From Orobanche coerulescens (taxonomy: Eukaryota; Streptophyta; Magnoliopsida; Lamiales; Orobanchaceae), in the NCBI GenBank assembly GCA_033398695.1, contig CM065803.1:102226001-102290000 (forward strand): 64,000 nucleotides of DNA. The letters are read 5' to 3'. Positions 47,901 through 59,513 of the stretch are shown piece after piece; position 1 is the stretch's first letter; each line of letters starts with the position of its first letter. Under the pieces are notes generated by a model. It saw only the letters and a list, made by a program, of their open reading frames with translations, had not been told where the DNA came from and searched no databases. The translations under genes were made by a program, and so were the position numbers.

Positions 47901-49345
47901 GTTACGTTTTAAAAATTTATAATTACATAGTTTTATGGAGAAAACCCTACAATTTGTATTAATCTTTGATATGGTATTTTTGTGTCTGCAAAATTTTCAT
48001 CTGCTCAGATAGTTAAATTTTGGGTTTTGTTTTCGATTTGCTGCGACCGTTGTTTTTGCAAGAAAAACTCCATGTCTGGTAGGCTTGTAAAATGCAAGAA
48101 AAAGTTTTTCAAAAACAGCTTTACATGCTAGTTTTCAACATTGATTGAGAATCGGCATTTTTAAGTTCCTTCGGGTCCACATTGTTTGTGTTACTTCTGT
48201 GTTTTTTGTGGTTTGAGATCATTGTTGGCAGCTTGACGTTCTCTTTCTCCAGATTTGCGGTATCTATTTCTTAGTCTAAATATTTCTGGACTGCGATTGA
48301 TTTTTTCAAAAATCTGCTTTATATGTTTAAGGAAATTCCTTGTTGGTTTCCTGTTATATTTTGTAATGATTATATTAAACTCTAAATCTGCTCTCATGTA
48401 TTTCTTTGGGGTTTTGATGGTAGTTTGTAACAACTACCGTTAAACTTTTTAAAGAGGGGGCAGTGTCGAGTTGAACAGGAAGGAAGGTAAGCATTGTTTC
48501 CCATTCTAATAATGAGATCATGTTCTTTTTTTTTATGTTTCGAGAGTTCTACCTTCGCGTAGTCTTTGTCCATATTGTAAGGGCCCATGAGGTAGTTTCT
48601 TTTATCTTGAGCTTTTAAAACACCGGTTGCCGCTTCTTACATTTAATTGTAGAATAGTGTATTTGTACTCCTTATTTTTTTCCAAGCCCTCGTGTGATTT
48701 CACTGTTTAATGTTTAGAATTTTTTTGTTACGTTTTACAAATTTATAATTACATAGTTTTATGGAGAAAACCCTACAATTTGTATTAATCTTTGATATGG
48801 TATTTTTGTGTCTGTAAATTTTTCATCTGCTCAGATATTTAAATTTTGGGTTTTGTTTTCGATTTGCTGCGACCGTTGTTTTTGCAAGAAAAACTCCATG
48901 TCTGGTAGGCTTGTAAAATGCAAGAAAAAGTTTTTCAAAAACAGCTTTACATGCTAGTTTTCAACATTGATTGAGAATCGGCATTTTTAAGTTCCTTCGG
49001 GTCCACATTGTTTGTGTAACTTCTGTGTTTTTTGTGGGTTGAGATCATTGTTGGCAGTTTGACGTTCTCTTTCTCCAAATTTGCGGTATCTATTTCTCAG
49101 TCTAAATATTTCTGGACTGCGATTGATTTTTTCAAAAATCTGCTTTATATGTTTAAGGAAATTCCTTGTTGGTTTCCTGTTATTTTTTGTAATGATTATA
49201 TTAAACTCTAAATCTGCTCTCATGTATTTCTTTGGGGTTTTGATGGTAGTTTGTAACAACTACCGTTAAACTTTTTAAAGAGGGGGAAGTGTCGAGTTGA
49301 ACAGGAAAGAAGGTAAGCATTGTTTCCCCATTCTAATAACATATT
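44995..49345 (+). repeat. Tandem triplication of about 820 bp in CACTA-2
   Basis: The marker AAAACTCCATGTCTGGTAGG occurs at about 45284, 48064 and 48890. The last two are 826 bp apart. The first two are 2780 bp apart, which becomes 820 once the solo LTR (1955 bp plus 5-bp duplication) is removed. A partial fourth copy (GTTTCGAGAGTTCTAC onward) is at about 49930-50030. Units end near GGTAAGCAT, a possible donor splice site, so this looks like a repeated untranslated exon and intron. Confidence 0.9.
45773..47727 (+). mobile_element. Solo LTR of family A
   Basis: It starts TGTAATATCC and ends GGTGTTACA. Flanks are CGCGT (45768-45772) and CGTGT (47728-47732), a 5-bp duplication with one C-to-T change at a CpG. 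The empty site survives in the sibling repeat units (TTCGCGTAGTC near 48554). It keeps cluster 1, TATA, the GGGATCATC doublet and the TTCG hairpin, but lacks about 430 bp that include palindrome cluster 2. Solo LTRs arise by recombination between the two LTRs of one element. Confidence 0.95.
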
Positions 49346-49534
49346 ATGTTTCTGTGAAAATAATTAAGTGCTACATTTACTACAAATGCTACATTATAAC
49401 ATATCAATATTCTTCTGGTGTTTGATTATTTATTTGTAGTTTTGTATATGAATTTGCTTAAGTTTGTATACAATGGCTTATGTTAAAATAAAATGATATG
49501 AGTTCTTTGTTATCATCTTTTTTGGACATAGTCA

Positions 49535-49850
49535 CTTAATGTTGGTGATTTCTTGGAGGTCTATAGTGTTGGTGATAGGAGGTCTATAATGTTGGTGATT
49601 TCTTGGAGTTTTCTGTTTTGAATGTTGAAAACCTAATATCAGTTAGATATCCTTTCACATTATGTTACAATATGGAGTTTCATAAGCTTTAACTAGTAAA
49701 GCTTCATTTATTTGAAAATGATTTTCTTGAGTCGTATGTCATTTGGACTAAGCTGGTCTTTCTTCCTCCACAAACTGTCAGAACATACACCTAGTAAAAA
49801 ATTTAGATGTCAAGATTTTAATTGGTCTTACATGACATATGTATATGTCA
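49535..49850 (+). pseudogene. Duplicated pseudo-exon of CACTA-2 transposase
   Basis: This stretch aligns with 50310-50560 of the transposase: a TTCTTGGAGTTT-type beginning, ATATGGAGTTTCATAAGC, GTCGTATGTCATTTGGACTA, then AGATGTCAAGATT. Stops and indels break the frame throughout. It lies directly upstream of the better copy, so the gene's first coding exon was duplicated along with the flanking tandem unit. Confidence 0.8.
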
Positions 49851-50263
49851 TAAATAAAGGTATTTTAATTCTTGTTTTCTTCATACTTTTGCTTTCCGAA
49901 TCTGGTTGTCCATCTTTACATGTTCTTTTTTGTTTCGAGAGTTCTACATTCGCCTAGTCTTTGTCCACATTGTAAGGGCCCGAGTTAGGTTCTTTTATCT
50001 TCTGAGCTTTAACACTAGTTGCCGCTTCTTGTGTTGATATCATATTTAATACTACCTTATGTTATCATTTGGTCGATATTAAAAGAAAAATATATTGAGC
50101 AAGTTAAGGAAACAAAAGATGTTTCACAACCATTAGTGCTCAGGCAAGCATTCATTTTGTTAAATTGAATTATTTTTGTGGCAAAAATATTTCTTATATG
50201 CATGTTTATGAACTGTACAGCCTGACACTGAAAATTATATATGCACAGGTAAAGGTATTGGAA

Positions 50264-50732
50264 ATGGACAAAACTTGGATAGCTTGTGATAGAAGGTCTT
50301 TAGAGTATAAAATTGGTGTTGCTGATTTCTTAGAATTTGCAATTTTAAATGCTGAAAACCGAATGTCAATTCGATGTCCTTGCACCTTTTGTTGTAATAT
50401 GGAGTTTCATAAGCCTGAACTGGCCAAGCTTCATTTGTTTCAGAAAGGTTTTCTTGAGTCGTATGTCATATGGACTAAGCATGGGGAAGTTGACCTTTTT
50501 ACCTCCACAAAGTGTCAAAACCATCCACCTAGTGAAAGATTTAGATGTCAAGATTATAATAATGTAGTTGATATGGTCCAGGATGTTTATGAGCATTATG
50601 ATAAAGACCCTAGTACTTTAAAACACATGCTTGATGATGCTGAAAAACCTTTATATCCGGGTTCAAAGCATTCAAAGCTTGTTGGTTTGATGAGGCTCTA
50701 TAGTGTTAAAGGGAATTATGGGTGGTCTGATA
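50264..50732 (+). pseudogene. CACTA-2 transposase N-terminal region
   Basis: ATG 50264 is preferred over the in-frame 50165 because it follows a TGCACAG acceptor-like sequence and starts MDKTWI, the usual beginning of the transposase-associated domain. The domain shows GVADFLEFA, the zinc-binding pattern IRCPCTFCCN and a FLESYVIWTKHGE segment, then EHYDKDPSTL and DDAEKPLYPGSK. The frame is open and clean up to NYGWSD, where LTR C cuts it at 50733. In related transposases the tnp2 catalytic region follows directly. The remainder would be beyond the window. Confidence 0.88.
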
Positions 50733-52428
50733 TGTAATATCCGCAATTTTCGATTTTCGATAAATTTCTTTTTTCGGCCGGAGTCCATTTTGACGACTCG
50801 CTCATGACCGTTTCGTCATTCTGAGAATGATTAATTCTACACTTTTTGTCATCCGAGTTCGCTTCGGTGTTGTTTTGTTGAGTTCCGTGCTTTTTAACGA
50901 CTTTTCCGCACTTGAGTTCAATTCTTGCGAATCTCGTTCGAAACTGCTGTTTCGAGTTTCCCGCAAGTCTGTTTAACTTTTTTAGATGTGTTGTGAACTT
51001 CGGTTTGGTTATTCGATCACGCATCGTGATTTCCGGGCGTTTTGGGCCATTTTGTAATTTCTTGAAAGTTACGGGTATCCGTATCTATAGTTGTTGTCTC
51101 GACCCATTTCTTGGTCGCGTATGATTAATTATGGTATTATGTTTTCATTTCGGGCCATTGATGTTGTCCGCGAACTTTTCGTCGTGTTCGTTCCATACAT
51201 TTTCGGAAATCGGGTCGTCGAGCCACGTGGTCTGCATGGCCGGACGGTTATGGATCGGCCGAACGATTGCGGCACCGACCGGACAGTGCGGCAGAACCGG
51301 CGTAAGCGCACGCCACGGAAAGGCTGCGCTACGCGCAGTGTAGCGACGCTATGTCGGGCTTTAACGCCATATCGGGTGCAGGCATTGGGGTTACGAGGTT
51401 CGGACTTGGTCGAGGATCGGCGGGTAGCGCACGCTCTTGTCGGTCGTAGCGCACGCTAACCGGCGAGATAGCGCCGCCGGCCGACTAGCGTGCGTTACAG
51501 GTGAGTTTGTTAGTCCAGAGGCTCTGGGCCAGTCGGCTAGCGCGCGTAGGCTTCCGGCCGTAGCGCACGCTAGCGGGAGTCGGGCGGACAGTCAGGGTCG
51601 GCAGAATTGGTCGGTGGTGCCGGGTCATGCGGGCCATGGCCGAGAGTGCTCGGCCGATACTGTCCGATAGCGCACGCTAGTCCGGGAAGGCTAGCGCACG
51701 CTAGTTCCGGCCCAGTATATATATGACAGACCAGCGACTTTTCATTCATTTTTCATTTCCTTTCTCTTCGGTCCGCGGCTGGGGTTTTGGAGGAGACGAA
51801 ACCATGTTGTTGGACATCAAATCCATGAAGTTATTGAGGTTATATCGTTGATCAATCATCCTATAACATCCTTCGATCCAGCGAATCAAGGTTAGATCTT
51901 TAGAACCCTACTTTTGGGGAGATTTGGGGGTTTTCGCGTTTTTGTCCGATTCGTTCCGTTTTATCGATTAATTCATGATGAATATGATTAATCTTGTTGG
52001 TATTCTTAGTTTCCCTATGGATTCATGGTATATTTCGTGATTTTTATGGAATCGAGAGGGTTTGGTTGTGGTCCGCCCTCGTTGTTGTTTATATACGAAT
52101 ATACATGAATCGTAGGCGGGTTTTCGGGTGTATTCCAATTCCGTATTCATTTAGAAATGGTTGTGATTGTATTCTTCGAATCGTTAGGTTCGGTTTCATT
52201 GGTTCCTAGCGTTCGTCGGTGACTTTCCTTTCCGTTCGCTGCGTCGTCAATAATTCAAGGCAAGTATTTTTGGAAACCTTTATGCTTAACGTGAAATGGT
52301 AATGTATATTGTGTGTGATTTGCTCACCTCGGGAGGGTCCGACGGGATCACAGAGGGAATCTATGGCTTCGTCCTGGATTCATGAGTTTGTTTCGCTAGC
52401 CAGCTCGGGAGGGTCCTTAGAGGCCTCG
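50733..52428 (+). repeat. LTR C, truncated at its inner side
   Basis: TGTAATATCCGC begins directly in the transposase codons. A GC-rich stretch (51300-51710) carries TAGCGCACGCTA palindromes, ending just upstream of TATATATA at 51716-51724. The following leader (TTTCATTTCC...GAGACG) and an incomplete CTCGGGAGGGTCCGACGGGATCA module (52325-52430) follow the order seen in LTRs A and 2. At about 52428 it stops and meets inverted LTR B-like sequence. Candidate target duplication TGATA (50728-50732) has no visible partner. Confidence 0.8.
51716..51724 (+). promoter_or_regulatory. Putative LTR TATA box, LTR C
   Basis: TATATATA lies right after the last TAGCGCACGCTAG palindrome, in the same position as in families A, 2 and B. 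Function is inferred. Confidence 0.55.
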
Positions 52429-55400
52429 AATGGGGTCAGCCACAATACTCAATAATGATATCGATCACATCATCATAAATAATTACATACCAATGTAATA
52501 ATATTGTAAGAATACTACCAAAGTAATCTTACCGTCATACCTTACCAATCCATAACAATCCATACTAAATCAATCCTTGACATATTCCACATTTCGTATT
52601 CTCAAATGACGAAATGAATTCAACAACAATCATCTCTACTGTATTCCAAAAATACCGACAATCCTCAAAACATCATCATAACTCATAAGTGTGGAAATAA
52701 TCTAATCTGTGCCAAATCCTGTCCGTCGGATTACACAATCAAATCTCAACATGTATAAACCAATAATACACAACATATCTGTAGATCAACTACCACATGA
52801 TAATGATAACAAATCCTGAAATATCGACATATAGTCTAAATGCTTATACGATCAATAACCAGATCAACCGATAAATCAACTGAGAATATCATCGACATGA
52901 TAACTCCAATACGACCAATAAAGGATCACGATAACTGAGAATACCATCAACATGATAGCTCCGACACGATCAACAAAGGATCAACAATAATCGAGAATAC
53001 CATCAACAAGGTAAACTCCAAATGATCAACAAAAGACCAATAATAACTGAGAATACCATCAACAAGGTAAACTCCAAATGATCAACAATAATGGATCTCA
53101 AAGAAATAACTCGATCGCCGAACATACCCCTCGGGCGTATGAACAACCGATCCTGGTCGAACATACCCAACCATAAATGGAGGATGAACGACCAAACAAT
53201 ATGGCTCAAAGATGGAAATCATAGTACGCCCGATCCGAATATGTGTCAGTGCACATGTCCACCCCGTATACGGAATCCAGGATATACGTGGGACAATGTA
53301 CCTAATTAGCCTCAACGAACTACGTCTCGTGTGCACAGCCTTTCACGGAAAATATTCACGCATAACTATATATGTGCCCGGCTAAAAATCCTACACAATA
53401 TCCAATCGGAACGCAGATATGACTCCAGATATGTCACGATGCAACATGACAACGAAACTCAAAGAAACACATACCCAATAAGGATCAAAAGACTCACCGA
53501 AGTGAACAACAATAGTCTGACAATGAAAAGTCGACACGACCAATCAATATTCAAAACAACAACCCTGGGATCAAAAACTCCAAAGGATAATCCATACCAT
53601 CAACAATCTCAGACAACAGTTCTGGGATCGACATCCATCAAAGAACAACCAATATGAATCTCAATACACGAAGCCTCAACGTACAACATATACAACAACT
53701 CAACATAATAATTATCTCATAACTGAACAATGCATAAATTACTTCAAAGTCGAAGACAACATCCTTTCCACGAACAATATCCCTGAACGAATACACAGTT
53801 ATACGAATAATCCCGAAATAGGTATAGTGCATTTATACCAACAAACCACCATCCCGACATCAATATCGACACGATAACTATCCTCGATATCCGATATTCT
53901 ATATCCTTGACCAAAGATAACTCACGTCTTCCTTGAACACAATTAAATCATATACCTTATGATTTAATACAAACCAGAGCACGATATACAACTCATTAAC
54001 CAACAATTTACCTTTCTAACAACATTGCTATATGAATTATAAATGAAATGAAAACGAAACCATTTACCAAATATTATAAACTGAACAAGTATAAACTTGC
54101 CTCTATACCGATACCACGAAGCCGTTACCAAAATCCATTGCCTTTGTCTACGAGCTCCTCAGCCCCGACCAAAAGCAATCTACGAACTCTTCGACCTCAA
54201 CCGCAACACAACGGTCATAATCCACGATCAAAACATAACAACCTATTGCAATAATCAATTAACAACAATCCAATAACAATCAATAACCGACATAGCCAAC
54301 CAAGCGACTCAACGGCTCAACAATACACCGATCATAAACAAAACCGAACAATACAACTCAAACAAATACGAACTCATATCCACGATACAAGTCGTAACTC
54401 GATGATCACAAATAACAATCAATAACCGATCAACAAGCACAACGGTTCTACAATATCCCGATTAAACACAAATCTGAACAACCAAATCAATCGATCACGA
54501 ATTCAAAACGACAATACGATTCCACAATCCGAATATCATATCCATAATCTATTTAAACCAACAAGGGTCTAACATTACCGATTCCAAATTCAATCTTAAA
54601 AACAATTACAAGTTTCCTCCTTGTATAATCATAATAAAATCCAATTAATTCAACAATATAGATAACCATATTCCAAAGGTTTCAAATAATTCCATTATCC
54701 GAATTGAACACTTATTCAATAAGTATGAATTTCGAAATTCAAACATGAATAATAATTCTCATCAAACTCGAAATCATATTCGTATTCCTATACGAATATT
54801 GTACCAAGATACATAACTTAGTTCTAAATGTGAATATTCCATATTCATATCCAAAACACCAACACTTTAAAACGTATTCATCAAATCAATGATCAATTCA
54901 TCCCGATATTAAGGATTTTATAACATATTCGATTCCAACTTCAACTCCAAATACGAAGACAAAACTCCTTCTTGTTCATACTTGTAAATTCATAGAAAAC
55001 AATTTACCGATTATTATCGTGAATAATCACATTCCAAAATTATCCGAAATCCTTCCAAAATCATAACATGTAACTCAAGAGTTCTTCGAGAACACGAATT
55101 ATCCAAATTCACGTTCATAATCCATAAAACAACATAACCCGATGTTTTCTAACATCTAAACAACCCTTAATCATAATTCAAGGTGTATATAATCATGTCC
55201 TTCAACATATACTTCTCATAACATCATGATTCGCAATAAACCACCAAGAACATCGAGAATACTACGATTCCACAATCATAACAACATAATCGAATCATTT
55301 GATCACCAATTCATTATCTTCCTTTAACAAAATTCCCATAATTACCAAGAATCATCGCAAAAATATCATTTCAACCATCATTCATACGAAAACGTGTAGA

Positions 55401-56199
55401 ATTTTCCAAGTTCTACTCATTGAGACATTTCATCGAACACTTTGAAGGCATAGTCCAATTCAATCGATTATTCAAAGAAATACTCGAATTCGTTCCACAA
55501 AACTTCAAGAGCAACGAATAATCTCAAGAATACAACAAGGTTCCATCAATAATCTGAGTTAAAACGAATCAAATCGGCCAAAACATCAAGAAACTCCAAA
55601 AATATCCAAAACCAAGTGTTTAGGTGTTCTTACCTTCGATCCGGGTGGAAGATGATGTTAATCCATGATTACAACTTCCAAAACATGTTGTTATAAGATG
55701 CTCTTACTCAAATCCATCAATTCTTGATGAAGGAATCGCGAAGAAACGAAGAAAAACGAAAAATGAGTAGGTGACTCGGTCCAGGCCTTATATAGGCCGA
55801 GACCTGCCGGAACGTTACGTACGTAACCGTCGGGTCCTTACGTACGTAGCCGGCCACGGCCGACCCTACTGCCCAATTCTGTCGGAACCCTTACGTACGT
55901 AACCGGCAGCTGGCTTACGTACGTAACTGGCCCTTACCGCCGTAACCGGCCAGAGCCTTACGTACATTATCGGCCAATTCTAGCCATCCCTGCGAGTCAC
56001 TGCCGACCGTGATCGGCCATCCATGCGAATCACTGCCGACCATGCTCGGCCATCCCAACGAGTCACGTCCGGCCATGCTCGGCCATCCAGGTCATCTCGG
56101 CCACGACCCGGTCAGCCGCCCCGTAACGTACGTAACACTTAATCCGTTGCGTACGTAATACGTACGTTGACTTTCTACAGTATAATACTCATATTACGT
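52429..56199 (-). repeat. LTR B' : divergent B-like LTR, inverted
   Basis: From GGGGTCAGCCACAATACTC the sequence follows LTR B (30398 onward) for about 2.1 kb with clear divergence, then keeps the architecture while sequence similarity fades: a TATA-like TTATATA at 55788-55794 and, beyond it, a palindrome cluster. Here the palindrome is TTACGTACGTAA (55815-56165) instead of TAGCGTGCGCTA. The LTR end equivalent to 29900-30397 is missing. The Athila-like element splits it at 56200 and it resumes at 63815. No coding sequence is recognised. Confidence 0.78.
55815..56165. repeat. TTACGTACGTAA palindrome cluster
   Basis: About eight to ten copies or near copies of TTACGTACGTAA/CTTACGTACGTAAC lie here. 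They are interspersed with a GC-rich repeat based on CTCGGCCATCC and GAGTCACTGCCG (about 55990-56100). More copies follow the Athila-like element at 63815-63998. The cluster is in the same place relative to the TATA box as the TAGCGYRCGCTA clusters of the other LTRs. Confidence 0.85.
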
Positions 56200-57505
56200 T
56201 GTTAGGCGTATTTTTATACGCTTATTTATCATTATTTTGTAGTATTTTGGAGTGTGAAATCATCTAAATGAGCTTTTAATGCCTTAATTTTGTATGATTG
56301 ACAGGAAATTGAAGTCCGGAAGCTTAAACGATGCAAAACGGGCGAAAACGGCAAAACTGGACTATGAGCCGCAGACAAGGAAGCCGAGCCGCAGAAAGGA
56401 AGACACCACCAAGGGCGAGTGGGTCAGTACTGTGCCGCGCACACCCATGTGAGCCGCGTACGAGGGATTTGATTACGCCTGTATTGATTTTGGCGATGTG
56501 CCGCGGCACAAAGATGTGAGCCGCGGCACACTTAGCGGGTTTGGTACGTCTGCTGGATTTTGGGCGTTTGGCCGGTTTTCAACCAACTAATACGGACGTG
56601 ATTTATGGAAGTGCTGAGCTATAAATAGGGCTTAAGACCCTAATTTAATCATCTGGGAATCATTGAATCTAAACCTACAAGAGAGCTTAAGCTTGGAGAC
56701 AGAGAAGAGGAGGAAAGCAGAGGAATTCAAGGGCAGAAGGCGGAAGCTGAAGAACGGAGGAATCCGAGCTTCATCTGCGTTTGAATTTTATGCTTTCGTT
56801 TATTTATTCGTATTGTCGCTTTTTAGTATGTCAGGCTAAAGCCCTAATCTAGGGTTTTGATGAAACCTTTATTTTGACGAATTGATTGAGATTATCCAAT
56901 TTATTACCTTTTTATTGAGTTTTCCCAATTATGTTTAATGCTTGCAATTATCTGGCCAATAGTTGTATTGATTTAATCATTCACTTCGAATCGGGAGAGG
57001 AGATTTGGTGAGGAACTATTGGTGAGGACCGTTTTATTCTGTGAGATAGGAATATACTCATAGGAACTACGTGGCCTTTAGGAGATTTCATGCTTTTTGC
57101 CTAGCGACGAGATAATTCACCTAGGGATAGAGTGCGTTAGTTGCCGTTAGATAAATCTATTGACCTCGGGAGAGGCGGTAGAATATTTTAGCAATCTCCG
57201 CCTTCAATAAATTGGGAAAATTATTTATTACGGATAATCAAGATTAAATTCGGATAAATTAAGGTGGATTTAACTCTAGACTTATTTATCATTTGATTCC
57301 TTTTATTCAAGCTATCGTTTCTGCTTAGTCTTTTATTAATTCTTTTAGTTATTAATCCAAAAACCCATCTTAGATTGTTCAAATAAAATTGGAATACGAA
57401 AGCGTCGGTAGTTAGAGATTCAATCCTCGTGGGAACGATACTCTACTTATCACTTTATTACTTGTAAACAATGACGTGCACTTGCGTGTAGGAAATATCG
57501 CAACA
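56200..57505 (+). repeat. 5' LTR of the Athila-like element (1306 bp)
   Basis: Ends TGTTAGG and GCAACA. It carries GAGCCGCGGCAC-type repeats at about 56359-56530, several of them damaged. CTATAAATAGGG at about 56620 is a good TATA box. Differences from the 3' LTR are mostly one- or few-base insertions and deletions rather than substitutions. A minus-strand frame at 56324-56509 is an artefact. Confidence 0.93.
56619..56627 (+). promoter_or_regulatory. Putative LTR TATA box, Athila-like element
   Basis: CTATAAATA lies about 90 bases after the last GCCGCGGC repeat and is exactly conserved in the 3' LTR (about 62932-62940). Confidence 0.65.
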
Positions 57506-57511
57506 AGTTTT

Positions 57512-57527
57512 TGGCGCCGCTGTCGGG
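57512..57527 (+). promoter_or_regulatory. Primer-binding site, GGCGCC type
   Basis: TGGCGCCGCTGTCGGG follows the 5' LTR by six bases and matches the primer site of Athila/Tat-type elements, which is usually assigned to tRNA-Asp. Confidence 0.85.
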
Positions 57528-57753
57528 ATTGAAATTTTTCTAATATCGACTTAAGTATTTCCAGTCTTAATTTGAACGCTTTATTTTTATTTTTGTGTAT
57601 TTAATTTTGTTTATTCGCTTTTCCTTTCGGGACCTTTCGTGTAGTGCATGAGAAGACTCGTGAACGAAGGCTTACTACCTTTGGACACCGAGCTCGAGCG
57701 CACGCTAAGAAGGAATAAAAAGGAGAAAAGAGAGTTGCAGATTTACGGCCAAG

Positions 57754-59513
57754 ATGGCCGAAAATATTGAAATCCAAGGAGGAGACAACCAAGTGCGGCA
57801 AGTTCAACCGAACTCGCTCTTCGGGATTATGCCATGCCGCAAGCCAACGCAAATTTTTCGGGAATTCGGCGTCCCACCATCCAAGCTAATAATTTTGAAA
57901 TCAAGCCCGCCATTATTCGGATGGTACAAAGTAGCCCTTTACGTGGATTGCCAAGGGACGACCCGAATGCCCACATTGCTTCGTTCCTTGAGATATGCGA
58001 CACATTTAAAACAAATGGTGTCACCGACGATGCCATCCGATTGAGGCTTTTCCCTTTTTCTTTGAGGGATAAAGCAAAGTTTTGGTTAAATTCCTTACCG
58101 CCGGGGTCGATTACAACATGGGAGAGGTTAGTGCAAGCCTTCCTTGCAAAATTTTTCCCACCAGCTAAGACGGCGCGGTTGAGAAACGAGATAACTACCT
58201 TTGCCCAGTTTGATATGGAATCACTCCACGAGGCGTGGGAGCGATATAAAGAATTGCTTCAAAGATGCCCTCATCACGGCATTCCTGATTGGCTTCAGCT
58301 GCACACATTTTATGGTGGTTTGAGTGCTTCTACACGCACTTTAGTGGATGCAGCCTCCGGAGGAACATTCATGGGAAAATCTATGGCCGAGGCTCACGTG
58401 CTTTTGGAGGATATGGCCGAAAACGCATACCAATGGCCAGCAGAAAGATTGACACCGAAAAGAGTAATGGAAGTTTCGAGCAATGATCCGATTTCCACCT
58501 TGTCAGCTCAAGTCGCCGCTTTGACACATGACTCCGAACTTTTCGCATGCACCAGCCCTGCTACCATTGAGACGTGTAATTGGTGTAACGGATCACACCC
58601 GAGTGCGGAATGTCAATTTGGAAATCCGTTCGAGCAAAATCATATGGAGCAGGCTCAATTCGTAGGAAATGGGAATCGACTGAATAACCCGTACTCCAAT
58701 ACTTATAATCCGGGGTGGCGCAATCATCCCAACTTTTCATGGAGAAACGGACAGAACGCACACCAGCCCACTTTCGCCCAGAATCAACAGCAGCCCCCTT
58801 CCGCTCCCAAAGTGTCTCTCGAGGAGGCGCTTGCAAAATTAGCGGCAAATACGAGTCAATTTATGACTCGGACGGAAGCTACACTACAAAATCATTCTGC
58901 TTCCATTCGGAATTTGGAGGTTCATCTGGGCCAAATAGCGAATGTGTTGACAGCTCGTCCGGAGGGAGCATTGCCGAGTACAACAGAGACTAATCCTAGA
59001 GAGAGTCTAAACGCAGTTATCTTGAGAAGCGGGAGAGATGTGCTAGATCAGCCCGAGCTGGGTAAAGAGAAGAAGGTGAATGAGGAAGAGATGGAATTAA
59101 AGTTAGAGGAGTCGAAGGAAGTTCAGCCGGATAACTCAAAGACATGTGTTCCCCCCGTTCCGTTTCCGCAGAGACTACAAAGAAAGGAGGCGGACAAACA
59201 ATTTTCTAAGTTCCTTGAGGTGTTCAAAAAGCTTCACATAAATATTCCGTTCGCCGAAGCATTGGAGCAGATGCCGAGTTATGTCAAGTTCATGAAAGAG
59301 ATATTATCTAAGAAGAGAAAACTTAAAGAGTTTGAAACGGTTGCCTTGACAGAGGAGTGCAGTGCAATTCTTCAAAAGAAGCTCCCACCTAAATTGAAAG
59401 ATCCGGGAAGCTTCAACATACCGTGCACCATGGGGAATCTTTCGTTTGATAAGGCACTATGCGATCTTGGTGCAAGTATCAACCTCATGCCTCTATCGAT
59501 TTTCCAAAAGTGA
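57754..59513 (+). pseudogene. Athila-like Gag with protease start
   Basis: ATG 57754 opens MAENIEIQGG. A frameshift before 57834 moves to the main frame, which is then open for 559 codons. The Gag domain shows RPTIQANNFEIKPAIIRM, FLEICDTFKTNGVTDDAIRL and FPFSLRDKAKFWLNSLPPGS, all hallmarks of the Athila/Tat lineage. A zinc-knuckle-like CNWCNGSHPSAEC lies near residue 248. After a variable linker (LNAVILRSGRD) the protease begins with IPCTMGNLSFDKALCDLGAS, whose DLGAS is the catalytic motif. TGA at 59511-59513 ends the frame there through another shift. Gag would form the particle. Confidence 0.92.

Noticed and set aside
51091..51670. Long GC-rich ORFs in LTR C
   Set aside because: They arise from the CpG-rich palindrome cluster, which has few stop codons. 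All frames are open and the peptides are arginine/alanine-rich low-complexity sequence.
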